In this document: positions 6,006 to 14,783 of the stretch, piece by piece
How the letters are laid out: the number at the start of each line of letters is the position of its first letter
Numbering within the stretch: the stretch's first letter is position 1
From: an uncultured Candidatus Saccharibacteria bacterium
Lineage (GTDB): Bacteria; Patescibacteriota; Saccharimonadia; Saccharimonadales; Saccharimonadaceae
Length of the DNA: 23,186 bases
Assembly (NCBI GenBank): GCA_934725355.1
Contig: CAKVAO010000010.1
Location: 1 to 23,186 of the forward strand
Direction: 5' to 3'
Made by a program: the position numbers and the translations under genes
The notes under the pieces: generated by a model
What the model saw: only the letters and a program-made list of their open reading frames with translations
What the model was told of the DNA's origin: nothing
The model's database searches: none

Positions 6006-8769
6006 AGTAACACATACACTATTAAAGCTAATTAAGAAAGTTGTACTACCAGTATTGATAGTATTTGCCTTTAGTCTATTTGTACTAAATGTTTCGACGC
6101 CTTTGGCTGGCGCTAAGAAACTAGACACTATTACTGGCGCATCTGAGGGCAATGGCAACAGTGTGACTGATGTTAAGTTTGTTAATGTGGTCTGGAAGGC
6201 TTGGGATGATGCCTACAAACATCTAAATGAGAGTAAGAATGGTGGCGCCGTCAAGATATGTAAGTCAGTGCCGTACAACAACGAAGTTGGCTATTTGATA
6301 GGTTCTGGTGGTAGGGATGGTGATCGTGGTAGTACATCGGGCGGTTGGACTGCTAAAGATATTGCGAAGGCAAGTCCGATTGAGTGCACTAGTACAGTTA
6401 GGAATGAAGATGTTAACTGGCGCTGTAACATTAGAGCCGATGTACAGCAAGAATACGCAGGTGGGGCTAGAAAATACTCGAAGACTTATGTGTATCTAGA
6501 GAACTGCAATCGTATAACCGGAGCTGATTTTGCAAGTAGCGATGCAACCAACGCATTCGTGGACAAGCTCGTAAAAGGGATGTGCAAAAATAATGACAAA
6601 AACAGCACTGAATGCAAGAGTAAAATGAACGACATTTATAAACAGTGCACGCAGGATAAGAATAATGATTCAGATGCAAAGAAAGATGAGTGTATCAAGA
6701 ATGAGATCAACAAAACGACATACAAAGACAATGGCAATATCGACAGTGTGCTAGACTCTGCAAAAACCGCAGCAGAGATGAAATGTGTAAACAGTAACCA
6801 GACGCCAGGAGCGTATGGCTGCAGTGACCCTGATGATAACAAGGGGAATGGTAAAACCGGTAGTGGCTCCGGTTCTACATCTTGTAAAATCAGTGGCGCA
6901 ATGGGCTGGGTAGTTTGTCCATTGACAGTTGCTTTGGGTGGAATAGCGGATGGTCTGTATAAATTCTTGTCAGGATTTCTCGAAGCCGATTCGTCGATGT
7001 TTAGTACAACTAATGGTACATCGGGATCGTTTTTGGCTTACCAATCCTTCCTACCGATTGCTAACATCATCTTAGCTATCCTATTTATATTAATAATCTA
7101 TTCCGAAGCAACTGGTAATGGTTTTGGTTCACTATCTAACTATACAGTAAAAAAGATGCTACCTCGCTTAATCATCTTTGCCATATTAGTTAACATATCT
7201 TGGTGGATCTGTGCTGCTGCAGTCGATGTCAGCAATATCCTTGGTGCTAACCTAAAGGATTTCTTTAGCGCGATTGGTGCGTCGTCAGCGGATGTTAGCA
7301 AGGCGAGTGCCCCAAGCTGGAAGGACACGGCAGCGCTTGTTACTGGCGGTGTTGGTCTTGGTGCAGCGGCGGCTGGTACTGTGGTGTTGTTTAGCCAACT
7401 TATACCGCTGTTACTATTCATTTTATTGATTATATTGGTGCTGTCTGTGATTATTTTGTTGTGCATCTTGCGTGAGGCTGGACTAGTTCTACTGTGTACA
7501 GTGGCGCCAATTGCTTTCGCTTGTGCGGCAATGCCAAAAACAAAAAATATATTCGATAAATGGCTTAAATTCTTTATGGCGCTCATAATTGTTTATCCAC
7601 TAGTCAGCTTAATCTATGGCGCTTCAGCTTTAGCTTCGGCGGTAATTAATAATAGTACGGGCAGTGATGCGTGGCTGATGAGTATTGTTGCGCAGGCGAT
7701 CAAAGTTGTACCGCTGGCAGCTGTGCCGATGGTTGTTATGGCTACATTGGACAGTATGGGTGTAGCAGGTGCTAAAATTAATGGTTTATTGCGAAAGGGG
7801 CTGAAAGGTGCTAGAGGTGGTATTGCCAAGTCGAGTAAGCAGAACTTTGCCGACTCTAAGGGTCGTAGAGGACTACTACGCGCACAAGGTGCAGCTGCTG
7901 ATGCTAACGCAAAAATACATGAATCACTTGGACTGAAGCCGTCATATAAAACTCGACAGCATCAAGCTGCCTACACAACAGCAGTTAATGAGCAGCATGA
8001 TGCTAATGTAAAGAATGCCCAGCTTGCTTTAATTGGCACTAGTCAGGACGAGCAAAAGCAGATTGCCCGTACAGGAAAGCGTTCTGACGGCAAAGACGTG
8101 GATGTATACACGCGTGAAGCTGCGATAAAGAATACATTTAGTAAGATGTCGGCTGATGAGGCTAATGAAACCATTTTGCAGATGGGGCGAGAACGCGCTG
8201 GCAAGACGGCAGAGCAGCTACATAAATCGGGTGAAGACCGCGTATACCTAGCTGCTGCTGAAGAACTGAATAAGGGCGGTAAGGCGACAATGGGCAAGGG
8301 TGCAGTGGTAAAGATTATGAATGGCGGCATGGTAAAGCAGGTTCAGGGCTCGGACATGACAATTCATGCTAAATTGGATATGGAGCAAGTAGCAAGAGCG
8401 CAGATGAGCTATGTTGCGTCGAAATCAGAGAAAGACTTGGTGGGAGCATCGGCGGGCGAGGTTAATGGCTGGAGCCGGACGATTGCCAGCAGTATAGATG
8501 CGGCTGTTGCGCAGGATAGCAGCTTGTCCTATGGTTCGTTTGCACCAGCAGCTGCCCCTATAAATGCCACAGCAACTACCATGGCTATGCCAACGAATAG
8601 TCGACAAGTAACATCGCAAATTATAAATAGCTCGCTAAAGACGCAGGCGCAGGCTTATGTGGAGCGCCGTCAATCAGTAACGGGTGTGCCACTTAATGCT
8701 ATGGCTAGCCCAGACACTGACAGCATGCTATACAAATTAAGCCAAGGAACCTATGAAATGCCGGATTAG
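5998..8769 (+). CDS. VirB6/TrbL-like polytopic membrane protein, paralogue B
   Basis: 923 residues; ATG 5998 overlaps the end of paralogue A by 8 bases. An N-terminal signal or anchor segment (KKVVLPVLIVFAFSLFVL, about 13-30) leads into a cysteine-containing extracytoplasmic domain with WKAWDDAYKHLNESKNGG and VNWRC, clearly related to paralogue A, then a longer charged Asn/Lys/Asp-rich stretch (about 200-290). The membrane core spans about 295-590 with segments such as FLPIANIILAILF, followed by a basic junction (LLRKGLKGARGG) and a helical tail with TSQDEQKQIARTG near 681 and YVASKSEKDLVGASAG, matching YIASRSQQDLQGASAS of paralogue A. Likely an inner-membrane component of a type IV secretion-like machine. 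Function is inferred from architecture only. Confidence 0.75.
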   Translation: MNRVTHTLLKLIKKVVLPVLIVFAFSLFVLNVSTPLAGAKKLDTITGASEGNGNSVTDVKFVNVVWKAWDDAYKHLNESKNGGAVKICKSVPYNNEVGYLIGSGGRDGDRGSTSGGWTAKDIAKASPIECTSTVRNEDVNWRCNIRADVQQEYAGGARKYSKTYVYLENCNRITGADFASSDATNAFVDKLVKGMCKNNDKNSTECKSKMNDIYKQCTQDKNNDSDAKKDECIKNEINKTTYKDNGNIDSVLDSAKTAAEMKCVNSNQTPGAYGCSDPDDNKGNGKTGSGSGSTSCKISGAMGWVVCPLTVALGGIADGLYKFLSGFLEADSSMFSTTNGTSGSFLAYQSFLPIANIILAILFILIIYSEATGNGFGSLSNYTVKKMLPRLIIFAILVNISWWICAAAVDVSNILGANLKDFFSAIGASSADVSKASAPSWKDTAALVTGGVGLGAAAAGTVVLFSQLIPLLLFILLIILVLSVIILLCILREAGLVLLCTVAPIAFACAAMPKTKNIFDKWLKFFMALIIVYPLVSLIYGASALASAVINNSTGSDAWLMSIVAQAIKVVPLAAVPMVVMATLDSMGVAGAKINGLLRKGLKGARGGIAKSSKQNFADSKGRRGLLRAQGAAADANAKIHESLGLKPSYKTRQHQAAYTTAVNEQHDANVKNAQLALIGTSQDEQKQIARTGKRSDGKDVDVYTREAAIKNTFSKMSADEANETILQMGRERAGKTAEQLHKSGEDRVYLAAAEELNKGGKATMGKGAVVKIMNGGMVKQVQGSDMTIHAKLDMEQVARAQMSYVASKSEKDLVGASAGEVNGWSRTIASSIDAAVAQDSSLSYGSFAPAAAPINATATTMAMPTNSRQVTSQIINSSLKTQAQAYVERRQSVTGVPLNAMASPDTDSMLYKLSQGTYEMPD
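7036..7270 (+). repeat. 235-bp perfect direct repeat, copy 2
   Basis: Identical to 4290-4524 at an offset of 2746 bp. The corresponding region of the third paralogue, from 9894, is similar in protein but well diverged in DNA. Confidence 0.9.
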
Positions 8770-8814
8770 TCTAACTCATGCACTAGGCATTTAGTAGCAT
8801 AACCGCTTATGATT

Positions 8815-8823
8815 TGGTATGAT
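8815..8823 (+). promoter_or_regulatory. Extended -10 promoter before the third VirB6-like gene
   Basis: TG-G-TATGAT at 8815-8823, with an overlapping TATAAG at 8823-8828, ends 8 bases before the ATG at 8832, which predicts a leaderless or nearly leaderless transcript. No clear -35 is seen. Read-through from the upstream genes is also possible because I see no strong terminator in 8770-8814. Confidence 0.45.
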
Positions 8824-8831
8824 ATAAGCAA

Positions 8832-11800
8832 ATGAGAGCATTGGCGTGGCAACGAAATATTATTTTAAAGATAGCATTCACGTGCTTTGCTATTGCCTTT
8901 TTAGTACTTATAATGCCGTCGAGCGTGCTTGCTAAAAAGGCGACTTATAGTGCAGATGGACTCTACAGTTCTTTAGACTCGCCGGGTGGCAAAAAATACG
9001 ATGCCTGGATGACCATATACACTAAAATGGGCAAGGATGGCGCTATGAAAGATTGTGTGGTGGCTAACGGTAGCAAAACCAGCGTTGGAGATTATATTGC
9101 TGTCGAAAAGCATATGTGGAGTGCATCGCAAATTGGCTCAGGTCTAAACATAACATGTAGTGACGAAAATAGCGCTAACTGGAGTTGTACTCTTTCGGAA
9201 GATATTAAGCCAATAGATCCTAGTGGACTAAATATGAATTTTACGCTAACCAACAAATGCGATCGCCCAACTGCGGCTGAAACACAGAAGCAAAAAAACA
9301 GGCAACAATCTGATGCAGAGGCTGGGTATTATGCTGGTGCTATATGTGCCAAGCAAACAGATGACCTAGTTAAGTGTGGCACGTCGTCGCGTCCCTGTAT
9401 GCAAACTGATAACAAATCTGAGCCGTCATCTAGTTCTGTGACGTATAAGCAACAGTGTGAGAGAACTGTTAAGAACGGAATAGAATATTGTAGTACTGGT
9501 GCACCTGCTCGCAATGATCGTCGTGATTGTTTGTATAGTTATTTAAACAGCGAGGGCAATCTATATGATCTAACTGGTATGACACAAGATCAAGCACGAG
9601 AATACCTAGCTGAAGCAAAAAAGCAGGGTGATGCAGCTCGTCTAAATAAGTCAAAAGCGCAAGATAGCTGCAATGGAAATCTACGTGAAGATGGCACTTG
9701 TGAAGCGGCTGTTGCTGCCAATGATACTACTGCCACCTCAAAGGCATGTAAACAAGATATTGCTGGCTGGATCCTATGTCCGCTAGCGCAAGGCTTGGGT
9801 GGGTTAGTTGATGGTGCGTATGACATTATCGGTGGCTGGATGCTAGAAATTAATAGCAAGAGTATTTTTGACGCCGACGGTGGCGGTTTTAGTGCATATA
9901 AAACTTTCTTGCCGATCGCTAATATCATATTGGCAATTATGTTTCTGCTGATTATTTATTCCGAAGCAACGGGCAATGGCTTTGGTGCATTAACAAATTA
10001 TAGTGTTAAAAAATTGCTACCGAAGGTAATTGTCTATGCTATTATTGTAAACATCTCGTGGTGGTTATGCGCCGCTGCTGTCGACATCAGCAATATCCTC
10101 GGTGCTAATCTGACCGGCATGTTTGGTGACATTACTGATAAAATACCGCAGCCTAGTGGTGCAGCTGCCTGGACTAACATTGCGATACTGGCTATTGGCG
10201 GTGTAGGGGGTGTTGCAATTGCCCAAATGTCACTATTCTTTCCGCTCGCTTTGTGTGCGTTGGCAGCGATTGTAATACTATTTTTAATCATGATTTTGCG
10301 AGATGGTTTGGTGGTTCTGCTGTGTGCTATTGCGCCCATAGCAATTGCCATGGCATTGCTACCTAATACGGCAAAGTGGTACAAGCGGTGGTTCAATACG
10401 CTACTATCTATGTTGATAATTTATCCGATGGTATCGTTATTGTTCGGCGCATGCAATTTAGCTAGCGCGCTAATAGCTATGTCTAGCAGTGGAATGTCTG
10501 AATTTGTACTAAACTTAATGGCTGCCGCAGTAGCAGTTGTGCCGCTACTGATCACGCCATTTGTTGTGCTTAAAATATTCAGTGCGGTACCTGGAATCGG
10601 TGGCGCTGTTGCGGGTATGGCGAATAAAAAGCTAAAAGGTCGTACTAAAGCCGTTAAACAGGCTGCTAAACGAAACTATCGCTATTCATCACTGAGTCGT
10701 GGTGTGAATAAGGCGCGCGGAGCTGTCGCTAAAGTCCCTGGCTTTCGTGGGTCGCCCGCGGCATTACGTTTGGCGGCGGCTGGTGCCATAGCAGACGAGG
10801 CGGCAGATAAGAAAGATATGGAACTCGCCGACGATCAACTTAGTGCATATTCAACTAGCGAGCAAAAACATATTGCCAAGACAGGCAAATATCTTAACGG
10901 TAATGATGTAGAAGACTTGAACGTGTGGCGTGCCGCCATTCGTAAATATGGCGAGAAATTCGACTATGATGATAACGTTACATTTGCAGCAGCCTTACGT
11001 GATCGCCCAGAGCTAAAGAAACCCGATGAAGATCCAAGTGGCAAGGTGGCGCGTCTGCAAACTGAAGCTTTGAAGGCTATTGGTAAATCGAAGCACTCAA
11101 TGGTTCCAGGAAGCCAGAATGTGAAGGTAGCACGTAGCAATACTGTGCCTGGCGTAGCGCCAACTGGCGGCGTACCGACTACACCAACTGTGCCAACCGC
11201 CGTACCTGCACCGACTGCCGTACCTACACCGACTGCTGTGCCTGCACCGAATACCGTACCCACACCAACCGCACCAACTGCAACGAATGCTACCACGCCT
11301 ACGCCACCGCTTAATTACCGCGAGGGTGTGTTGTCAAAGCTTGGTTCTGTTGGTGCACAGCAATTCGATTCATCTAGTGACGCTGATGTTAGAAGTTTTA
11401 TGGACGCTGCTGGTGCGGCGTTGGCTGGACAATCTGCTAAGCCAGACAAAGATAGTCCAGAATATGCAGCGTTTAGAGAAGGACAGCGCGAGGCTAGTGC
11501 GCATGTTTTGGACGCTGCTATCGACTCTGTCGATCGTTCAGAGGCTGGCTTGACTAAGCCAATGTCAGAGAAGAAGCGGAGTGCCATGCAGAAGATTATT
11601 GACGACGGTGTTAATGGCAAGGCAGAAGAGCTGGCGTCAGACAAAACTGGCGAGAAGCTATCTGCGGCTATCAGCACCACTACGTCAGATGGTACGAAGA
11701 GTCAATATGATCACTTGCTAGACGACCAGCTGCCTAAGACTAGCGGTGTTGGCGGCGATGCTGGTAAGCTTGCTACAGCTAAGAGTGACGTTGATGCGAA

Positions 11801-12152
11801 ACTTGCTACCGCGGCCGATAATTATCTAAATAACCATAGTGGTGCTATGGACTCGGCGGTCGAGTCAGAGCTGAAACGTATTCGTCTAGAGGGAACGCAG
11901 CGCCGCGTGGATAAGCTTGGTGTAGATGAGCTTACTAAGACGATAGTTGGTGGTTCGCCGATGTTTGACTATAAGGCGGTTAAATCAGCCTACGTCGGCA
12001 GTGGCATAGGTAGCGCAGAACAATTTGATCAGACCATCTACAATATATTCCAGAAGAATGGCGGATATAAGGGCAATGCGGCGGATAGAAATCTAGATGC
12101 GGCGATGCGTCGTCTAGGTAATAACAATAATAATGGTAATGCTGCGCGGTAA
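8832..12152 (+). CDS. VirB6/TrbL-like polytopic membrane protein, paralogue C
   Basis: 1106 residues with the same plan as its two upstream neighbours. A signal or anchor segment at about 10-35 is followed by a cysteine-containing extracytoplasmic domain (YDAWMTIYTKMG, ANWSC; about 35-320). The membrane core at about 320-590 includes FLPIANIILAIMFLLIIYSE and NISWWLCAAAVDISNILGA. A basic junction (NKKLKGRTKAVKQAAKRN) leads into the longest cytoplasmic tail of the three, with TSEQKHIAKTGKYLNG near 675, a Pro/Thr-rich hinge at about 770-826 that contains 18-bp tandem repeats, and a helical, Asn-rich C-terminus. The hinge and the extra ~200 residues are absent from A and B. Its DNA is much more diverged from A and B than they are from each other in the core. 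The secretion role is inferred. Confidence 0.75.
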   Translation: MRALAWQRNIILKIAFTCFAIAFLVLIMPSSVLAKKATYSADGLYSSLDSPGGKKYDAWMTIYTKMGKDGAMKDCVVANGSKTSVGDYIAVEKHMWSASQIGSGLNITCSDENSANWSCTLSEDIKPIDPSGLNMNFTLTNKCDRPTAAETQKQKNRQQSDAEAGYYAGAICAKQTDDLVKCGTSSRPCMQTDNKSEPSSSSVTYKQQCERTVKNGIEYCSTGAPARNDRRDCLYSYLNSEGNLYDLTGMTQDQAREYLAEAKKQGDAARLNKSKAQDSCNGNLREDGTCEAAVAANDTTATSKACKQDIAGWILCPLAQGLGGLVDGAYDIIGGWMLEINSKSIFDADGGGFSAYKTFLPIANIILAIMFLLIIYSEATGNGFGALTNYSVKKLLPKVIVYAIIVNISWWLCAAAVDISNILGANLTGMFGDITDKIPQPSGAAAWTNIAILAIGGVGGVAIAQMSLFFPLALCALAAIVILFLIMILRDGLVVLLCAIAPIAIAMALLPNTAKWYKRWFNTLLSMLIIYPMVSLLFGACNLASALIAMSSSGMSEFVLNLMAAAVAVVPLLITPFVVLKIFSAVPGIGGAVAGMANKKLKGRTKAVKQAAKRNYRYSSLSRGVNKARGAVAKVPGFRGSPAALRLAAAGAIADEAADKKDMELADDQLSAYSTSEQKHIAKTGKYLNGNDVEDLNVWRAAIRKYGEKFDYDDNVTFAAALRDRPELKKPDEDPSGKVARLQTEALKAIGKSKHSMVPGSQNVKVARSNTVPGVAPTGGVPTTPTVPTAVPAPTAVPTPTAVPAPNTVPTPTAPTATNATTPTPPLNYREGVLSKLGSVGAQQFDSSSDADVRSFMDAAGAALAGQSAKPDKDSPEYAAFREGQREASAHVLDAAIDSVDRSEAGLTKPMSEKKRSAMQKIIDDGVNGKAEELASDKTGEKLSAAISTTTSDGTKSQYDHLLDDQLPKTSGVGGDAGKLATAKSDVDAKLATAADNYLNNHSGAMDSAVESELKRIRLEGTQRRVDKLGVDELTKTIVGGSPMFDYKAVKSAYVGSGIGSAEQFDQTIYNIFQKNGGYKGNAADRNLDAAMRRLGNNNNNGNAAR
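11199..11270 (+). repeat. Four 18-bp tandem repeats coding for a Pro/Thr/Val hinge
   Basis: Units beginning GCCGTACCTGCACCGACT repeat four times with few changes and encode AVPAPT, AVPTPT, AVPAPN and TVPTPT. The array stays in frame and could vary in copy number without disrupting paralogue C. Confidence 0.75.
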
Positions 12153-12171
12153 AGTTTATAGTGGTTATGGT

Positions 12172-12200
12172 TTGCCAACTTTTAGCAAATTTGGTATCAT
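12172..12200 (+). promoter_or_regulatory. Sigma-70-like promoter for the winged-helix gene and recJ
   Basis: TTGCCA (12172-12177) and TATCAT (12195-12200) are separated by 17 bases. Predicted transcription starts near 12207, about 58 bases before the ATG at 12265. Confidence 0.55.
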
Positions 12201-12264
12201 ATTTACAACAAAAAGTATCGAGATAGAGACTTACTGTTAATAGATAAACTAGGAGGAAAAGTTA

Positions 12265-12555
12265 ATGCTTGATGTGTTTATTACATCACGAGTGCGTCGC
12301 AAGATCATCGTGGTCTATGCGAAGTATCCCGACTTCAAGACGCACGTGCGTGGCTTAGCTAAACTCATCAAGGAAGACCCTGGTAATATTCAGCGCGAAC
12401 TGCGTCGACTAGAGAAAGCGGGCTTTCTAAAGTCGGAGAAGAAGGGTAACACCAAGATGTACTCGACCAATAAAGACTTTCCGATTTTCAAAGAGTTGCA
12501 AGCAATCGTGATCAAGTCGCAACAACTGTCTAAGCACCGCAACGGTCTGCGCTAA
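12265..12555 (+). CDS. Small winged helix-turn-helix DNA-binding protein
   Basis: 96 residues with an ArsR/MarR-like winged-helix pattern. A helix-turn-helix spans about residues 26-52 with a recognition helix around GNIQRELRRLEKAGFL, and a wing follows at about 55-68 (KSEKKGNTKMYS). The remainder is a C-terminal helix that may dimerise. No metal-binding cysteines or effector domain are seen. The start is well supported by AGGAGG at 12251-12256, 8 bases before the ATG, the best Shine-Dalgarno in the window together with ftsZ. It ends one base before the recJ start, so the two are almost certainly cotranscribed. Its target is unknown; autoregulation of its own promoter is an inference. Confidence 0.8.
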   Translation: MLDVFITSRVRRKIIVVYAKYPDFKTHVRGLAKLIKEDPGNIQRELRRLEKAGFLKSEKKGNTKMYSTNKDFPIFKELQAIVIKSQQLSKHRNGLR

Positions 12556-12556
12556 C

Positions 12557-14290
12557 GTGGGTGTGGCAGTGGCTAATAGTAACCTAATTGATCAGATTCT
12601 GATTGGCCGTGGCTATAAAACCGCCTTGGCTCGTCAGGCATTTTTAAGCCCTGATTACGAAGCAGTTAAGCATGATCCGATGTTGTTGCCGGACATGGGC
12701 AAGGCGATCGCTCGACTGAAGCAGGCGCTAGAAAACGACGACCAAATCACGGTATACGGCGACTACGATGTTGATGGCATGACGGCAACAGCGTTACTAC
12801 TAGATGCTTTGCCGCGGTTTGGCTTTCGCGTTAATAACTACACACCAGATCGTTTCCGCGAAGGCTACGGACTCAACAAGAAAGCGGTCGAGACACTGGC
12901 AGTACGTGGTACTAAACTAATTTTGACGGTAGATAATGGCATTGTGTCGCTGCCTGAAGTTGCCCGAGCAAACGAGTTAGGTATTGATGTTATTGTGACT
13001 GATCATCATAGTCCACGAAAGGACTTGCCCGACGCAGTGGCGGTGGTTGACCCGAAAATCATCCAGTTTAATAATCCAGAGAAATATGACGATAATTATG
13101 TGCTGAAGCCGAAATATGCTGATTCCGGCTTGTATCCATTCTTGGATATGTGTGGCTGTGGCGTGGCTTTTAAATTAGTGCAGCAGCTGCAGAAAGAATT
13201 TCCAGACAAGCTGCCGATGGGGCAGGAGAAGTGGCTGCTAGACTTGGTGGCGCTTGGTACTGTTAGTGATGTGGTAGCACTGAAAGACGAGAACCGCGCT
13301 TATGTAAAGTGGGGGCTAGAAGTTATCAAGAAGACTCGTCGCCCAGGTATCCGTGCGTTAGCGGCGGTTGCGGGCGTGTCACTAGGTGCGATTGACTCGC
13401 GCGCAATTGGTTTTATGCTGGGGCCTCGCTTGAATGCTTCGGGGCGTCTAAAGCATGCACGGATAGCAATCGAGCTACTGACGACGCACGACAACGAGCG
13501 CGCGTTAGCTCTCGCTGAGCAATTAAATGAACTGAATAACCAGCGCAAGAAGTTGCAGAACGAAATATATGAACAAGCCGCAAAGCAGGTTGATGTAACG
13601 CAGCCGATTGCCATAGCGGTGGGTGATGGTTGGCATGAAGGCGTGGTCGGCATTGTAGCTAGCAAGATTGAGGAAAAGTTTGAGCGACCAGCTTTTGTCT
13701 TCAGTCGTACTCCAACAGGTGTTAAGGCGTCGGGTCGTTCGTTTGGCGACTTTTCGATTGCAGCGGCAATTACTGCGACGCGCGATTTGCTGATAAAAGG
13801 TGGTGGTCATGTGGCTGCTGGTGGACTGACTGTGTCGTCGAATAACTTTGATAAATGGTGTGCAGCAGTACAGGATTACTACCACTCGCTGCACTTGCCA
13901 GATCAGCGCCACTTGCTATATCCCGTTCCAGACCTGACGGTAACAGATTTTAGTGGACTGACTGTGCAAATGGTGCAAGAGCTGAACTTGCTAGAACCTT
14001 TTGGTGCCGCCAATGAAGTTCCCGTGTTCAAACTGCAAAACGTCATGGTGGCGAATCGTCGCACCATGGGCAGCGACAGTCAACACGTCAGATATACCTT
14101 TATGGACGCAAACAATGTTAGCCTGGACGCCATCGCTTTTAATGCTGCTGATCGCTTTACTATTATGCCGTTTGACGATAGTGGCACGCCGCAGTATGTC
14201 GACGCCTTGGTTGAACTAGAACTTAACGAATGGCAGAGTGTTCAATCAGTCGAAGGTAAGTTGATTAAGCTGGATGCTATTGAACGCTAG
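12557..14290 (+). CDS. recJ: Single-stranded-DNA-specific exonuclease RecJ
   Basis: 577 residues, the expected size for RecJ, a 5'-3' single-strand exonuclease of recombination and mismatch repair. The DHH-family motifs are intact: DYDVDG at 69-74, VDNG at 125-128 and TDHH at 148-151. In the DHHA1 half the nucleic-acid binding motif GGGHVAAGG is at 415-423, followed by an OB-like C-terminal domain. The first possible start is GTG 12557, one base after the upstream stop. GTG codons at 12563 and 12569 are alternatives, and none has a clear Shine-Dalgarno, which fits translational coupling to the winged-helix gene. No terminator was seen in 14291-14340. Confidence 0.93.
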   Translation: MGVAVANSNLIDQILIGRGYKTALARQAFLSPDYEAVKHDPMLLPDMGKAIARLKQALENDDQITVYGDYDVDGMTATALLLDALPRFGFRVNNYTPDRFREGYGLNKKAVETLAVRGTKLILTVDNGIVSLPEVARANELGIDVIVTDHHSPRKDLPDAVAVVDPKIIQFNNPEKYDDNYVLKPKYADSGLYPFLDMCGCGVAFKLVQQLQKEFPDKLPMGQEKWLLDLVALGTVSDVVALKDENRAYVKWGLEVIKKTRRPGIRALAAVAGVSLGAIDSRAIGFMLGPRLNASGRLKHARIAIELLTTHDNERALALAEQLNELNNQRKKLQNEIYEQAAKQVDVTQPIAIAVGDGWHEGVVGIVASKIEEKFERPAFVFSRTPTGVKASGRSFGDFSIAAAITATRDLLIKGGGHVAAGGLTVSSNNFDKWCAAVQDYYHSLHLPDQRHLLYPVPDLTVTDFSGLTVQMVQELNLLEPFGAANEVPVFKLQNVMVANRRTMGSDSQHVRYTFMDANNVSLDAIAFNAADRFTIMPFDDSGTPQYVDALVELELNEWQSVQSVEGKLIKLDAIER

Positions 14291-14324
14291 TATTAGTAGC
14301 ACTGTGACTAGCTTGACGAATTGC

Positions 14325-14357
14325 TTGACTGGACAAATGCGTTATATCTGATATAAT
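14325..14357 (+). promoter_or_regulatory. Promoter of rplU with extended -10
   Basis: TG-A-TATAAT at 14349-14357 is a near-consensus extended -10. TTGACT at 14325-14330 is 21 bases upstream, too far for a standard -35, so the extended element probably carries the activity. The 15-mer at 14344-14358 recurs exactly at the rpsU promoter. Confidence 0.65.
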
Positions 14358-14394
14358 GAAGTAGCTAATAATTAATTAAATGAGGATTTTATAA

Positions 14395-14700
14395 ATGAAA
14401 GCAGTCATTTCAAGCGGCAATAAACAGTATGTTGTTGCTGCTGGCGAGACCCTTTTGGTAGATAAGCTGCCAGAGGAACAGAAAGAGCTCACGTTTGACG
14501 CATTACTGACAATTGATGGTGACAAGACCACTGTCGGCACGCCAACCGTGAAAGGTGTTAAGGTGAATGCTGAGGTGGTTGACGCCTTGGTGAAGGGTGA
14601 GAAAACTCTAGCTATTCGCTTTAAGGCTAAGAAGCGTGTCAACAAGGTACGCGGCGGTCGTCACGAATACACGCGTATTAAGATTACTTCAATAAAATAG
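14395..14700 (+). CDS. rplU: 50S ribosomal protein bL21
   Basis: 101 residues, normal for bL21, a large-subunit protein that binds 23S rRNA. The hallmark features are the N-terminal strand MKAVISSGNKQYVVAAGE, central VDKLP, and the basic C-terminal segment FKAKKRVNKVRGGRHEYTRIKI. The start is supported by GAGG at 14382-14385, 9 bases before the ATG. In most bacteria rpmA (bL27) follows immediately; here it does not, and a REP-like palindrome cluster and rpsU follow instead. A hairpin at 14737-14768 terminates the transcript. Confidence 0.95.
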   Translation: MKAVISSGNKQYVVAAGETLLVDKLPEEQKELTFDALLTIDGDKTTVGTPTVKGVKVNAEVVDALVKGEKTLAIRFKAKKRVNKVRGGRHEYTRIKITSIK

Positions 14701-14709
14701 TATTGATCT

Positions 14710-14760
14710 AACCCACCGGCTCGGCTGACGTCGTGCCACCTCCCTTTGCAAAAGGGAGGT
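14710..14760 (-). repeat. REP-like palindromic element, copy in minus orientation
   Basis: Read on the minus strand it has the form of a short hairpin (ACCTCCC... GGGAGGT) followed by GGCACGACGT and a GGGTT end. It forms an inverted pair with the element at 14784-14833. The 21-mer at 14728-14748 is exactly complementary to 14796-14816. Confidence 0.7.
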
Positions 14761-14768
14761 GTTTTGTT
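14737..14768 (+). terminator. Terminator of rplU formed by a REP-like hairpin
   Basis: ACCTCCCTTT pairs with AAAGGGAGGT around a very short loop (stem 14738-14760), followed by GTTTTGTT. It lies 37 bases after the rplU stop and overlaps the REP-like element. Confidence 0.65.
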
Positions 14769-14783
14769 GTAGCTATTTTAAAT

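Noticed and set aside
7140..7586. Minus-strand open frame opposite the VirB6-like B core, with an identical C-terminus in the frame opposite gene A (4394-4609)
   Set aside because: The identity comes entirely from the 235-bp direct repeat on the plus strand; no expression signals.
9292..9298. A7 run in VirB6-like C as a phase-variation tract
   Set aside because: The reading frame is intact on both sides and A7 is short in this Lys-rich context.
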